Made by a program: the position numbers and the translations under genes
Shown: positions 34,991 through 43,535 of the stretch, piece after piece
How positions within the stretch are numbered: the stretch's first letter is position 1
How the letters are laid out: each line of letters starts with the position of its first letter
Notes under the pieces: model-generated
Database searches by the model: none
What the model was told of the DNA's origin: nothing
The model's input: the letters and a program-made list of their open reading frames with translations, nothing else
Origin: Treponema medium
Lineage (GTDB): Bacteria; Spirochaetota; Spirochaetia; Treponematales; Treponemataceae
NCBI RefSeq assembly: GCF_017161265.1
Contig: NZ_CP031393.1
Span: forward strand, 2,356,001 to 2,420,000
Direction of reading: 5' to 3'
DNA: 64,000 nucleotides

Positions 34991-35743
34991 ATGACCATTG
35001 TACAAGTTAAGAATTTGCGCAAAACCTATCCCTTAGGGAAGGTTTTGGTAGAAGCGGTAAAAGGAATTAACTTTTCTATCGACAGCGGAGAGTTTGTTTC
35101 CATTTCGGGACCATCAGGCTCGGGGAAATCCACTACGCTGAATATGATTGGACTGATCGACACCCCGACCTCCGGTGAGCTTATTATAAACGGAGAAACA
35201 ATTTATGAAGAAAAAGACTTTGCCTCTCTTTCCAAACGGAAAAACAAGGGATTAAAAATTCCGCCGAAGCTCGATAAGCGGATCACTCAGCTGCGCCATG
35301 AATATCTGGGATTTATCTTTCAGTCCTTTAACTTGATTCCTGTTTTGGACGTATACGAAAACATCGAGTTTCCGCTCTTGTTCGGTAAGGCCAAGGAAAG
35401 CAAAGAAAAGAGCAAGGAATGGATTGAACACCTCATCGAAAAAGTCGGATTAAGCGAATGGACGCACCATAAATCGAACGAACTTTCAGGTGGTCAGCGG
35501 CAGCGTGTTGCTATTGCCCGTGCCTTGGTTACAAAACCTGCATTGGTGCTTGCGGACGAACCGACTGCAAACCTCGATTCAAAAACCGGCGATCAAATCC
35601 TCAGTCTGATGAAAGACATGAGCCGTGAATTTAACACGACCTTTATCTTCTCCACCCATGATGCAAAAATCGTCAATATGACCGACCACCGTATCAAAAT
35701 CTTAGACGGAAACGTTGTCGAGGACACGAAGGTTAATGCATAA
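34991..35743 (+). CDS. LolD/MacB-type ABC ATPase
   Basis: The 250-residue ATPase shows Walker A GPSGSGKS, Q-loop FIFQSFNLIP, signature ELSGGQRQRV, Walker B ALVLADEP with TANLDSKTG, and H-loop STHD. The VFQ/FIFQSFNLIP and TANLD motifs are typical of LolD, MacB and FtsE. An insertion of about 25 residues after the Walker A region (EKDFASLSKRKNKGLK) is not present in enterobacterial LolD. It stands directly before two FtsX-type permeases, so it very likely powers them. Confidence 0.9.
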   Translation: MTIVQVKNLRKTYPLGKVLVEAVKGINFSIDSGEFVSISGPSGSGKSTTLNMIGLIDTPTSGELIINGETIYEEKDFASLSKRKNKGLKIPPKLDKRITQLRHEYLGFIFQSFNLIPVLDVYENIEFPLLFGKAKESKEKSKEWIEHLIEKVGLSEWTHHKSNELSGGQRQRVAIARALVTKPALVLADEPTANLDSKTGDQILSLMKDMSREFNTTFIFSTHDAKIVNMTDHRIKILDGNVVEDTKVNA

Positions 35744-35783
35744 TTACGAATTTTTAATTATGAATTAAATTGAAGAGGATGCA

Positions 35784-37316
35784 ATGAATAAAACGATTTT
35801 TAAGTTGGCGTTAAAAAATCTTTTTTCGCATAAGACAAAGACGCTGATTATTATGATTTTGATCGGACTCGGCAGCTTTTTGGTGGTGCTGGGACTCGGT
35901 GTACTGAACTTCGCGGAGCAGCAGACAAAGAACGTATGCGAAAGCGATTTCTGCGGAGATATTTTTATCACCGGTAAGCCGGCGGATAAAGACGTGTACG
36001 TTACACTTGCCGGAGCCTTTAAAAAGGTGAATACCGGCAGCTTACCGTCAATGCCATATTTATCGAAGCTCGAAAAAATAGAGGCAAAATTACATGATAT
36101 GCCGGAAACAGCTGTGTATACGCGGGGGATTGTTACCGGTTACGGTATGCTTAAACCTGCCGATCTTTCTGACACGTGGGAACCTAAGGGTGAGAACTTT
36201 TCGTATATGCCGTATGCGGTTACGCTCGGTATCGAACCTTCTTCGTATAAAAAAACATTTGAGACGATTAAGCTGTATGAAGGCGAATTCCCCGATTCAG
36301 ACAGCGCGGAGTTTATTATGCTGCCTGAGAAAATAAAAGAAAAGTACGAAAAATACTATGAACGGGAACTACATGTCGGCGACGAAGTGGTGGTGATGAG
36401 CTTCGGTGAAAAAGCAAAGCTGCGAAAAGTACGGGTAAGTGGCTTTTTTACGTTCGCGCATCCTGACACTGCGGTACAGTCCATCCTCTATGCGGACATC
36501 AACAGTGCACGTATGCTTGCCGGCGTAACGATGGGTGCGCGTACCGTTACGGAAATTCCGAAAAATATCGATTTAAGTTTGTCGGAAAAATCGGAAGACG
36601 AACTGTTTTCGGAGGATACCGTTGGAATCACCGAACAGGCGGAACGGGTTACCGAAAAAAGACAAACCGCTGCCGACGTGGAAGGTATTTTAGGCAGTAC
36701 CGAGCTGCGCAATCAGCTCAATATGGCGGATACCGATGCGTGGCACTTTACGGCGGTAAAGCTGAAGGATTCCCGCAAAACAGCGCAGACGATTGCGGAT
36801 TTGAATAAATGGTTTGAAGAAGAGGGACTTTTAGCACAGGCACTCCCGTGGGATAAAGCGATGTCGCAATTTGCGGCCGCGATTAAGATAACCCAAGTAT
36901 TAATGATAGTGGTGTTGGTATTATTGGCGGTTGTCGTACTTGTCGTCATTATGAATACACTCGTTGTTTCCATTATGGAGCGAACAGCAGAAATCGGTAT
37001 GATGCGGGCAATCGGTGCAAAGAAGTCATTTGTCAGGCGACTTTTTTATACGGAATCGTTTTTGCTGTCGTTTATCGGGGCAGCCTGCGGTATTGTCTTG
37101 GCGGTTATCGCCGGTCTTATCTTTAACGCCTTAGGAATCCGTTTTTCAAATGATACCGTTGCAACGCTGTTCGGCGGCTATAAGCTGCAAACAGCCGTAT
37201 CCTTTACTACAATAGTGAGCACGCTCAACGCAATGCTTGCAGCCGGTCTTATCGCAAACTGGTATCCGGTGCGTATGGCACTCAAGATCAGCCCGTTGGA
37301 AGCTCTCAACAAGTAA
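35784..37316 (+). CDS. FtsX/LolC-type permease (larger subunit)
   Basis: The 510-residue protein has the LolC/MacB topology: one N-terminal membrane helix (about 15-40), a large periplasmic domain (about 45-355), then three C-terminal helices (about 370-395, 418-450 and 470-495). The FtsX-like segment AEIGMMRAIGAKKSFVRRLF lies between C-terminal helices 1 and 2 and is the coupling region. GAAGAGG precedes the ATG. An AT-rich sequence with TTAATTATGAATT lies just upstream. It likely pairs with the next permease to form a heterodimer. Confidence 0.9.
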   Translation: MNKTIFKLALKNLFSHKTKTLIIMILIGLGSFLVVLGLGVLNFAEQQTKNVCESDFCGDIFITGKPADKDVYVTLAGAFKKVNTGSLPSMPYLSKLEKIEAKLHDMPETAVYTRGIVTGYGMLKPADLSDTWEPKGENFSYMPYAVTLGIEPSSYKKTFETIKLYEGEFPDSDSAEFIMLPEKIKEKYEKYYERELHVGDEVVVMSFGEKAKLRKVRVSGFFTFAHPDTAVQSILYADINSARMLAGVTMGARTVTEIPKNIDLSLSEKSEDELFSEDTVGITEQAERVTEKRQTAADVEGILGSTELRNQLNMADTDAWHFTAVKLKDSRKTAQTIADLNKWFEEEGLLAQALPWDKAMSQFAAAIKITQVLMIVVLVLLAVVVLVVIMNTLVVSIMERTAEIGMMRAIGAKKSFVRRLFYTESFLLSFIGAACGIVLAVIAGLIFNALGIRFSNDTVATLFGGYKLQTAVSFTTIVSTLNAMLAAGLIANWYPVRMALKISPLEALNK

Positions 37317-37336
37317 AGCATTGTTAAGGAAAGATT

Positions 37337-38671
37337 ATGAATATATTAAAGATTGCATTTCGGAATTTAAATAGACAAAAACGGCGCAGTGCGCTGCTAG
37401 TAATCGCAATTGTATTTGCGTTTTTGATTGTAACACTGATCGACGGACTGTCGGCAGGCGCCCGTAAAAGCTTGGAGTATCAGGTTGCAAAGGCTATCGG
37501 CGGGCATGTCTATGTAGTCGGGGCTGAAAAGGCACCCGATAAAACAGAGGATGATAAAGCAAATGAGTATCTGCCTCCCGAAAGCGTCGATTTAATCAAA
37601 CAGATTATAAAAGAAGAAAAAATTGATGCGCTGTATACAACGGTGCGTGTACAGCGTTACGGAACGCTTATTTTTGCCGGAAAGCAGCTCACTGCTCAAA
37701 TTGCAGGTTGTAAATTCGATGAGGAAGAAGCCTTGCGCAATAGTTTCGCATTTAAAGAAGGCGGATGGGAAAATGTAAAAATAGAAAACGCCCTTTTTAT
37801 CCCTGAAAAAACCGCCGATGCGTTGAATGCTGCCTTAAACGATATAATTCTCTATGAAACGACTACATTAAATGGGCAAGCAACGGTTGCGGAATTTCAA
37901 ATAGCGGGCATTTATCAAGATCAAAGTCAATTTGATCAAATGCAGTTTTATGCGAACTTCGATTATCTCAATAAAATTGCCGAGGTACCCGCGGGGTATG
38001 CTGTCCAGATGGGGATTTTCTTAAAAGATGAAAACCAGCAGGATGCCGTTGCGTCTATTTTTGAAAACCGGCTTGCCGAATACGGTCCCGTTACCAGCCG
38101 TAAACTGGCGGCACAGTTCAATCCAACCTCTCCCGGGCAGGAACTGCTGCGGCAGTTGAATGAGGGAAAGTGGGACGGTACAAAATATGCCGTTATGACC
38201 TTCTATGATTTTGCGCCGCAGATGGTAACGCTCTCGCAGACGATACAGTGGATCAGTCTCGGGGTGCTGCTGGTATTGCTGCTTGTTACGATGATCGGTA
38301 TCTCCAATACGTTCAGGATGGTTGTGCATGAGCGGAAGGGCGAAATCGGTACGATGCGCTCCTGCGGCATCAGCAGAGGTAAGGTAAGCCTCTTATTTCT
38401 TGCAGAGGCAGGCTTTCTTTCGGTTATCGGAGCCGCATCGGGATTTGTGCTTGCGCTGCTTGTTATGCAGATTATCAGCTTTATCCCCATATCGATTGAC
38501 TCAGTATTCAGTATGCTCACCACAAACGGGCATTTCTTGTGGATATTGTCGCCGACTGTTATCTGTCTGAAATTCTTACTGACCGCGTGTCTGGCAATTC
38601 TTGCAGCACTTGGCCCTGCAATCCGTGCTGCCAACATGATCCCTGCAGAAGCGCTGCGGTCGAGCAAGTAA
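37337..38671 (+). CDS. FtsX/LolE-type permease (smaller subunit)
   Basis: The 444-residue protein has the same layout: an N-terminal helix (about 16-36), a periplasmic domain, and three C-terminal helices starting with WISLGVLLVLLLVTMIGI. The coupling motif reads KGEIGTMRSCGISRGKVSLL, and the C-terminal PAEALR is typical of FtsX permeases. It begins 20 nt after the first permease. A LolA-like gene follows, supporting a role in lipoprotein or envelope lipid release from the inner membrane. Confidence 0.9.
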   Translation: MNILKIAFRNLNRQKRRSALLVIAIVFAFLIVTLIDGLSAGARKSLEYQVAKAIGGHVYVVGAEKAPDKTEDDKANEYLPPESVDLIKQIIKEEKIDALYTTVRVQRYGTLIFAGKQLTAQIAGCKFDEEEALRNSFAFKEGGWENVKIENALFIPEKTADALNAALNDIILYETTTLNGQATVAEFQIAGIYQDQSQFDQMQFYANFDYLNKIAEVPAGYAVQMGIFLKDENQQDAVASIFENRLAEYGPVTSRKLAAQFNPTSPGQELLRQLNEGKWDGTKYAVMTFYDFAPQMVTLSQTIQWISLGVLLVLLLVTMIGISNTFRMVVHERKGEIGTMRSCGISRGKVSLLFLAEAGFLSVIGAASGFVLALLVMQIISFIPISIDSVFSMLTTNGHFLWILSPTVICLKFLLTACLAILAALGPAIRAANMIPAEALRSSK

Positions 38672-38740
38672 TCAGAATATAATGAAGGTTCCCTATGATT
38701 TAAACAGAAAAACGCATCTCGAATTTATTAAGAGGAGAAT

Positions 38741-39523
38741 ATGATGAACTACAAAATGATGATAAAAAAACATGCCGCAGTGTTTTTTGCTGCGGTCTTA
38801 TGTGTACTGCCGCTCTCGCTTTCAGCGCAAATACCAAGCACGGAAGAGATGTACGGTATTTTGGAAAAGCAGTACTCAGCGGGTAACTTTGATAAAGACA
38901 TAACCTGTACGCTTTCGCTCATTATCGAAAAACCGAATGAGCCAAAATCCGCTCATCAGTTTAAACTGTTCCGGCGCGATACAAAAGATCAAACGACGCT
39001 TGTACAGCTTGCGCCTGAAGCGGATAAGGGAACAGGCTACATGCAGGAAAAGAATAATCTCTGGGTGTATGATCCTACCTCACATCAATTTACACACTCG
39101 TCGCTTAAGCGTGCAATTGGAGATTCCGACGCAAGCGTTTCGGATGTAAAGAAGCGGTCGGAGTTTAGACGGACGTATGAAATTATGGATATAGGAGAAG
39201 CAAAGCTCGGTAAATTTGAGGTCTACACAGTAATGCTGAAAGCGTTGCTCTCCGATGCGCGGTATGCACAAGAAAAATACTACGTGCGCAAAACCGATCC
39301 TCTTATCTTAAAAATCGAAAGCTACGGCTCAAGCGGACGCCTCATGCGCACGACGCTGATCCCGAAATATGTCAAAATCGGTAATTATAACTGGGCTGCT
39401 CAATCCATCTATATTAACGAAATCAACAAGGGCGAAAAAACCACGCAGATACTCTCCGATTTTGACACCTCTGCAATTCCGGATGTGGTGTTTACGAAGG
39501 CCTATCTTGAAAAGATCAATTAA
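38741..39523 (+). CDS. LolA-like outer-membrane lipoprotein-sorting protein
   Basis: The 260-residue protein has a signal peptide (about 1-29, ending SLSAQ). Its mature part matches the 'outer membrane lipoprotein-sorting protein' family: a half-barrel predicted from alternating strands, with VQLAPEADKGTGYMQEKNNLW, DPTSHQFTHSS, YEIMDIGEAKLG and YYVRKTDPLILKIESY. Such proteins are the periplasmic carriers for LolCDE-like exporters. Position as last gene of the ATPase-permease-permease operon fits. AAGAGGAGAAT precedes the ATG. The palindrome array starts right after its stop codon. Confidence 0.85.
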   Translation: MMNYKMMIKKHAAVFFAAVLCVLPLSLSAQIPSTEEMYGILEKQYSAGNFDKDITCTLSLIIEKPNEPKSAHQFKLFRRDTKDQTTLVQLAPEADKGTGYMQEKNNLWVYDPTSHQFTHSSLKRAIGDSDASVSDVKKRSEFRRTYEIMDIGEAKLGKFEVYTVMLKALLSDARYAQEKYYVRKTDPLILKIESYGSSGRLMRTTLIPKYVKIGNYNWAAQSIYINEINKGEKTTQILSDFDTSAIPDVVFTKAYLEKIN

Positions 39524-40415
39524 CTTTTGCAAATAAACGGTACATCTACTTCGTTACTGCGCACAAATTAATCCTCAACGTATCAAAGATACGCCTGCGG
39601 TTAATTTGTGCTCGTGCCTCGTATCTGTGCCGTCTATTTGCAAAAGCGCTGGAGAGGTACATCTGCGTTGTCGCTTCACAAAAAACAGTCCTCGACGTAC
39701 AACAAGTACGCCTGCGGGTGTTTTTTGTGCGCTCCTAGCATCTGTGCCGTCTATTTGCAAACGCGCTGGAGGGGCACATCTGCGTTGTCGCATTGCCAAA
39801 AGCGTACATCCTTGTACGCTTTTGGCAGCGAGTTTCGCGTCACCGCGAAACATCGCTACTGATATAACCAGCAGCATCCGTGCCGCTACTGAAAATCCTC
39901 GACGTATCAGTACCGCCACGGATGGCGGTGGTTCCATGCAGTAACAAGTTTGCTTGCAAACTTGCATCCCAAGAATGTACAGGACGTACATTCTTGGGTG
40001 AGGATGTCCGTGGTGATAAGCAGTAGCGAGATTTGTGTTATGCACAAATCTCGTCGTTGAGAAGCGTACACGGATGTACGCTTCTCAACAGGCTATTTCC
40101 AAACGCGCTGGAGGGGTACATCTACTTCATTACTGCGCACAAATTAATCCTCAACGTATCAAAACTGCCAAGGAGGGCAGTAGATTCTACTCAGTAGTAA
40201 GTTTTTCGTTAGAAAAACTTATCGTTGACCAGTGTACACGGACGTACACTGGTCAACAACGCCACGGACGGCGGTGGTTCCCAGCAATAGCGATATTTTG
40301 GCTTTGCCAAAATTCGCGTTCAAAAATTGACAAGGAGGTCAATTTTTGAACTTGCCACGGACGGCGGTGGTATTAAACAGTCGCAAGTTTTTCGTTAGAA
40401 AAACTTGTTCTCAGA
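39524..40415. repeat. Array of tandem two-hairpin units with divergent, fully paired stems
   Basis: There is no gene in this 0.85-kb region. Two 'CACAAA' units (39541-39760) and a partial third (40110-40170) share flanks such as ACATCTGCGTTGTCGC and GCATCTGTGCCGTCTATTTG. Four to six units follow, each with a short palindrome and a 13-14-bp palindrome. Long stems include 39795-39826, 39968-39998, 40056-40089, 40224-40257 and 40318-40351. Their stems differ completely but pair perfectly, and most apices read A(C/A)GGA or similar between GTAC/GTAC. Tags GCCACGGACGGCGGTGGT and CAGTA recur. The array enters the 3' end of the histidine phosphatase gene. Confidence 0.85.
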
Positions 40416-40984
40416 AAACTCAAACACTGTTGATCTTTCTCATAAACAAAACATTTCACTCTATCCAAATTTTTTATATGCATCGGTTTTTGAACGGGAT
40501 AGCGTCGTGCAAGTATGCTCAACATTGTCCGCATCTGAAATCCGTGTCCTACAATCACCATATTTTTATTTTCTATAAATATAGACATCAATGCTTCGAT
40601 TTCATGCTCGACTTTCTGCTTTGTTCTTTCCTGCCGCGGATTGTTACAAAACCACTGCACTCGTCCCCAGAATAGCCATCGCCATAGAGAAAGCGGCTTA
40701 TCAGAATCTCGATACGGATAAATCGGTATTTCCGAAAGCTCCGGCAATTGTATCGGTGTTTTATCAGGAAAGAGCTGTGCCGCCGTGTCAATGCTTCTTT
40801 TTAACGTACTCGTATAAAGTTCAAAATGCTCCGGTAATCCATCTCTGATAGACCGAAGCTGAGAATCTCGTATCTGTTCTATTGGTGCTTTATCATACTC
40901 AGCCTGCGCCTTAGCAAAGCCCTCAGCCGTATATTTCTTTTCCCAATTAAAAAGCACGTGTGCATGTCGTATCAAAATAAGCAT
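40373..40984 (-). CDS. Histidine phosphatase (phosphoglycerate-mutase-like)
   Basis: The protein starts MLILIRHAHVL with the catalytic RHxH-type motif and has the second histidine in MVIVGHGFQMRTM, as in the phosphoglycerate mutase / histidine phosphatase superfamily. Length is 203 residues from 40984; an upstream ATG at 41002 would add six. The substrate is not evident. The last codons (SFSNEKLATV) are encoded by a palindrome (40384-40407) of the repeat array that is identical to one at 40199-40220. The native 3' end was therefore probably replaced or extended by repeat DNA. Confidence 0.8.
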   Translation of the reverse strand: MLILIRHAHVLFNWEKKYTAEGFAKAQAEYDKAPIEQIRDSQLRSIRDGLPEHFELYTSTLKRSIDTAAQLFPDKTPIQLPELSEIPIYPYRDSDKPLSLWRWLFWGRVQWFCNNPRQERTKQKVEHEIEALMSIFIENKNMVIVGHGFQMRTMLSILARRYPVQKPMHIKNLDRVKCFVYEKDQQCLSFLRTSFSNEKLATV

Positions 40985-41366
40985 TATGGCGCATAACCTC
41001 ATATGTTCCCGCTACAGTGTGCTTTGTGTGTGTTGAGGATTAATCTTTGTGCAGCACTACCGGAGATAGTCAGTGTAACAGAATAAGCTCTGTTAGAATC
41101 TATTAGAACGAGATAATAATGGTATGAAAAAGAGTGTAAAAAGTCAATGATAGATAACAGGACATATCTAAAAAATGATTTGCAGTATTTTATATGAGGA
41201 AAAGGAACAGGTCGTCCAACTGATACGGCATGTTGTTTAATCAATATGCTGAAAAATCAAACATTTGAAACACTGCCTTTTGTAAAAAATAGCAACTGCT
41301 TAATCAACAGAATCGCTACTGTACCGCCAATGTTGTACAATGAATGATGGGATACACAGTTCTTAA
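40985..41366. other. Intergenic region with a repeat fragment
   Basis: No gene is supported. On the minus strand 41030-41062 reads GCACAAAGATTAATCCTCAA, a diverged copy of the CACAAATTAATCCTCAACG segment found twice in the array at 39.5-40.2 kb. The rest is AT-rich with no clear promoter. Confidence 0.4.
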
Positions 41367-42194
41367 CTACAATCTTTTTTTATGCAGATAGACAAATAGA
41401 ACAATTATAAATGACACGGATTGGGCAATTGCAATTCTTAAAAACATCAATTCATCACATCCTGTAGAAGAAACAATATGAAAAATATTGATGATTGTAT
41501 TATTTACAAAGTGATCACCCATTGCCATATAAATAGAGCCGGTCAATTTTGTTAATAAAGCAAATTTAAATCCGATAAATCCGGAAGCAGTAACCAATAG
41601 AATAATATTTACATACATACCTTCAATACTGCTGCTGCCGTCAAAATAGTTTCTTACAGGTCCGATAAAATGCCATAACCCAAACAAAACAGAAGTAATA
41701 AGCACAGATACAAAAAATGTATGATTTTTCTCAAGCATTTTTGTAAACAGGCCTCTGAATATCCCTTCTTCCATAATCACATTAATGATATTCCCGATAA
41801 TACAAATTACAAAAAAGAGTAGTGAAGTTTGATTTCCTATATTTTTATCTACAGAATAAGAACTGACATATAATTGTAATGACTGAAAATTTTTATTTGA
41901 AACAGCTATAACAATCTCTATACTATAAGCTAATACATATATACAAATTCCAAACAGCAATCCCATCAATGTATATTTTACAGCTCTATTTTTATTAAAT
42001 CCGATATCTTGCGCTTTAAAGTTATATAATTTAGCTGCTATGAATAAAACAACTATCCCTAAAAGTTTGTGTAAAAATGCCTCTCCCCAAAATGTTTGAT
42101 CCGTACGAATAATAAAATACTCTATAAATCGGAATATAAAGCACAATATATAAATCACGAGTACGGCAAACAAGGATTTATTGATTTTCGTCAT
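41367..42194 (-). CDS. CPBP-family intramembrane metalloprotease
   Basis: The 275-residue protein has about seven membrane segments and the CPBP (Abi/CAAX-like) motifs in order: EEGIFRG (motif 1), FGLWHFIG (motif 2 His), and GDHFVNN (motif 4 region). Enzymes of this type cleave or modify membrane proteins, often in bacteriocin immunity or prenyl-protein processing. GGAGAAAATAAGAG precedes the ATG. The gene is clearly more AT-rich than the flanking housekeeping genes and lies in a three-gene unit with an unknown Cys-rich protein and a Nim-like flavoprotein, which suggests acquisition from a Firmicute-like source (inference). Confidence 0.82.
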   Translation of the reverse strand: MTKINKSLFAVLVIYILCFIFRFIEYFIIRTDQTFWGEAFLHKLLGIVVLFIAAKLYNFKAQDIGFNKNRAVKYTLMGLLFGICIYVLAYSIEIVIAVSNKNFQSLQLYVSSYSVDKNIGNQTSLLFFVICIIGNIINVIMEEGIFRGLFTKMLEKNHTFFVSVLITSVLFGLWHFIGPVRNYFDGSSSIEGMYVNIILLVTASGFIGFKFALLTKLTGSIYMAMGDHFVNNTIINIFHIVSSTGCDELMFLRIAIAQSVSFIIVLFVYLHKKRL

Positions 42195-42213
42195 CTCTTA
42201 TTTTCTCCACATT

Positions 42214-42681
42214 TTATGCTTCTACATTCCAATTTTCTGAGTGTTCACGCTCACTCATGTATTGCCGTACTTCTGCAGCAGTTAACTTGCGTACCTGTGT
42301 ATGCGGATACTCTTTATATTCTCCGATGGTAAAAAGAGGTACAGTGTGCTTGCATTGCTTGTCTTTGTGTTTCTTTAAAAATAACAACACATCATTATAT
42401 GAAGGAAAAATTTTATAGGATTTTTTCCCATTACTGTTTTCTATTTCGTAAATACCGCAGGATTGTTTTTTCGTATAATCCGCTGTCCGTAAATAGAGCT
42501 TTGCAATTTCCAATGACTTGAACGGGAAATTCCATCTTTGTAATCCACGTTTTGGATCACGATCAATACAAATACACCGTCCGCATGTCCCGCAAATATA
42601 TTGTGTATGATGTTCCAAACAGTCTACAGGATTAAGCAATGGGGTAATTCTATTTTCGTTTACATAACACTCTTCACACAT
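42214..42681 (-). CDS. Cysteine-rich putative metal-binding protein of unknown function
   Basis: The 155-residue protein begins MCEECYVNENRITPLLNP and has a second cluster YICGTCGRCICIDRDPKRG (residues about 28-46), which together could bind zinc. A central part with FKSLEIAKLYLRTADY and IFPSYNDVLLFLKKH follows. The C-terminus has LTAAEVRQYMSE. AAGGAG precedes the ATG. I do not recognise a named family. It sits between the Nim-like gene and the CPBP protease gene with short gaps, so it is probably co-expressed with both. Confidence 0.7.
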   Translation of the reverse strand: MCEECYVNENRITPLLNPVDCLEHHTQYICGTCGRCICIDRDPKRGLQRWNFPFKSLEIAKLYLRTADYTKKQSCGIYEIENSNGKKSYKIFPSYNDVLLFLKKHKDKQCKHTVPLFTIGEYKEYPHTQVRKLTAAEVRQYMSEREHSENWNVEA

Positions 42682-42694
42682 AGAGGTTCTCCTT

Positions 42695-43171
42695 TTAAGC
42701 TTTAGCCCTGCTCTTTGCCGTCACACACGGAACATCGATACGCAGCACCGTAACCGATGCTGCCATCTGTTCGGTTATTTCAAAGTCTCTGCCGCTTTGA
42801 GTTTTCATCATAAGCTGCAATCCCACAATCTTTTCCGCAACATCTTCAACAATGACCGCTGTTCCGTCTCCCATAACGCTTGCATACTCAGAACCGTATT
42901 TACACGGAATACCGCCGCCTGAAACAATTGCAACATTCGTTTCAAGTTCAATAAAAACACACGGATTCTTTTTGAGAATATCGAGTTTCCGACCTTCTTT
43001 TGCGCAGTGCACATAGAGAGTCAACGTACCGTCGGCAAATACAAAACCATACTGCATCGGTACTACATACGGACGGTCATTATCGATCATTCCGATATGC
43101 ACCACCTTTGCCTGTTCAATAATCGACTTTATTTGTTGATAATCCGTTACTTCTCTGTCAGCTCTTCTCAT
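42695..43171 (-). CDS. Nim-like pyridoxamine 5'-phosphate-oxidase-fold flavoprotein
   Basis: The 158-residue protein (start MRRADREV at 43171 after AGAGAGG) has the split-barrel fold signature of the NimA / PNPOx-like group: the N-terminal MRRxDRE motif, VVHIGMIDNDRPYVVPMQYGF split over a strand pair, LYVHCAKEGRKLDIL with the flavin/haem-side His, and NPCVFIELE. NimA proteins reduce nitroimidazoles, but most members have unknown substrates. It is the first gene of the three-gene minus-strand unit. Confidence 0.85.
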   Translation of the reverse strand: MRRADREVTDYQQIKSIIEQAKVVHIGMIDNDRPYVVPMQYGFVFADGTLTLYVHCAKEGRKLDILKKNPCVFIELETNVAIVSGGGIPCKYGSEYASVMGDGTAVIVEDVAEKIVGLQLMMKTQSGRDFEITEQMAASVTVLRIDVPCVTAKSRAKA

Positions 43172-43231
43172 AAACAAACCTCTCTGTTACATATTATAAC
43201 CGTAAACACACATATCCGCTACCTATCTACC

Positions 43232-43405
43232 CAGGGATTCCGCATTATAAGCTTTTGTAGATAAAATTCAGTGAAACCACTGCTATACGTAACAAAAAAC
43301 CAAGTTTTTAATCGTAAAAAAGGCTTCATACCTTCAAGTGTAAAGACTTTTCTATGGTTTAGAACATAGATTTCATGTGTTTTTATTTATAATGCGGAAT
43401 CCCTG
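43232..43405. mobile_element. MITE-like element with 19-bp terminal inverted repeats and 10-bp target duplication
   Basis: Perfect 19-bp terminal inverted repeats lie at 43232-43250 (CAGGGATTCCGCATTATAA) and 43387-43405. The 174-bp element is flanked by perfect direct repeats CCTATCTACC at 43222-43231 and 43406-43415. It encodes no protein. Inverted ends plus a target duplication are direct evidence of transposition, so it is a non-autonomous element mobilised by a transposase not present in this window. Confidence 0.88.
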
Positions 43406-43535
43406 CCTATCTACCAACTCATTACGATCCGTTATATATAGAAATCAATACCCCAGCGCAGCACATCAGGGCATTAAACTCTCTGCACAAGTATCAATAT
43501 CTTAAGTTATCCGTACTTTTGCCGATGCCTTTAAT

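Noticed and set aside
40056-40351. Stems starting GTT and ending AAC look like integron attC sites
   Set aside because: attC sites need the GTTRRRY core and its RYYYAAC partner. The stems here read GTTGAGA, GTTGACC and GTTCAAA, do not flank gene cassettes and sit in a tandem array.
39524-40415. CRISPR array
   Set aside because: There is no fixed direct repeat of 24-40 nt with unique spacers of even length; units are palindromes of different sequence with short tags, and no cas genes are nearby.
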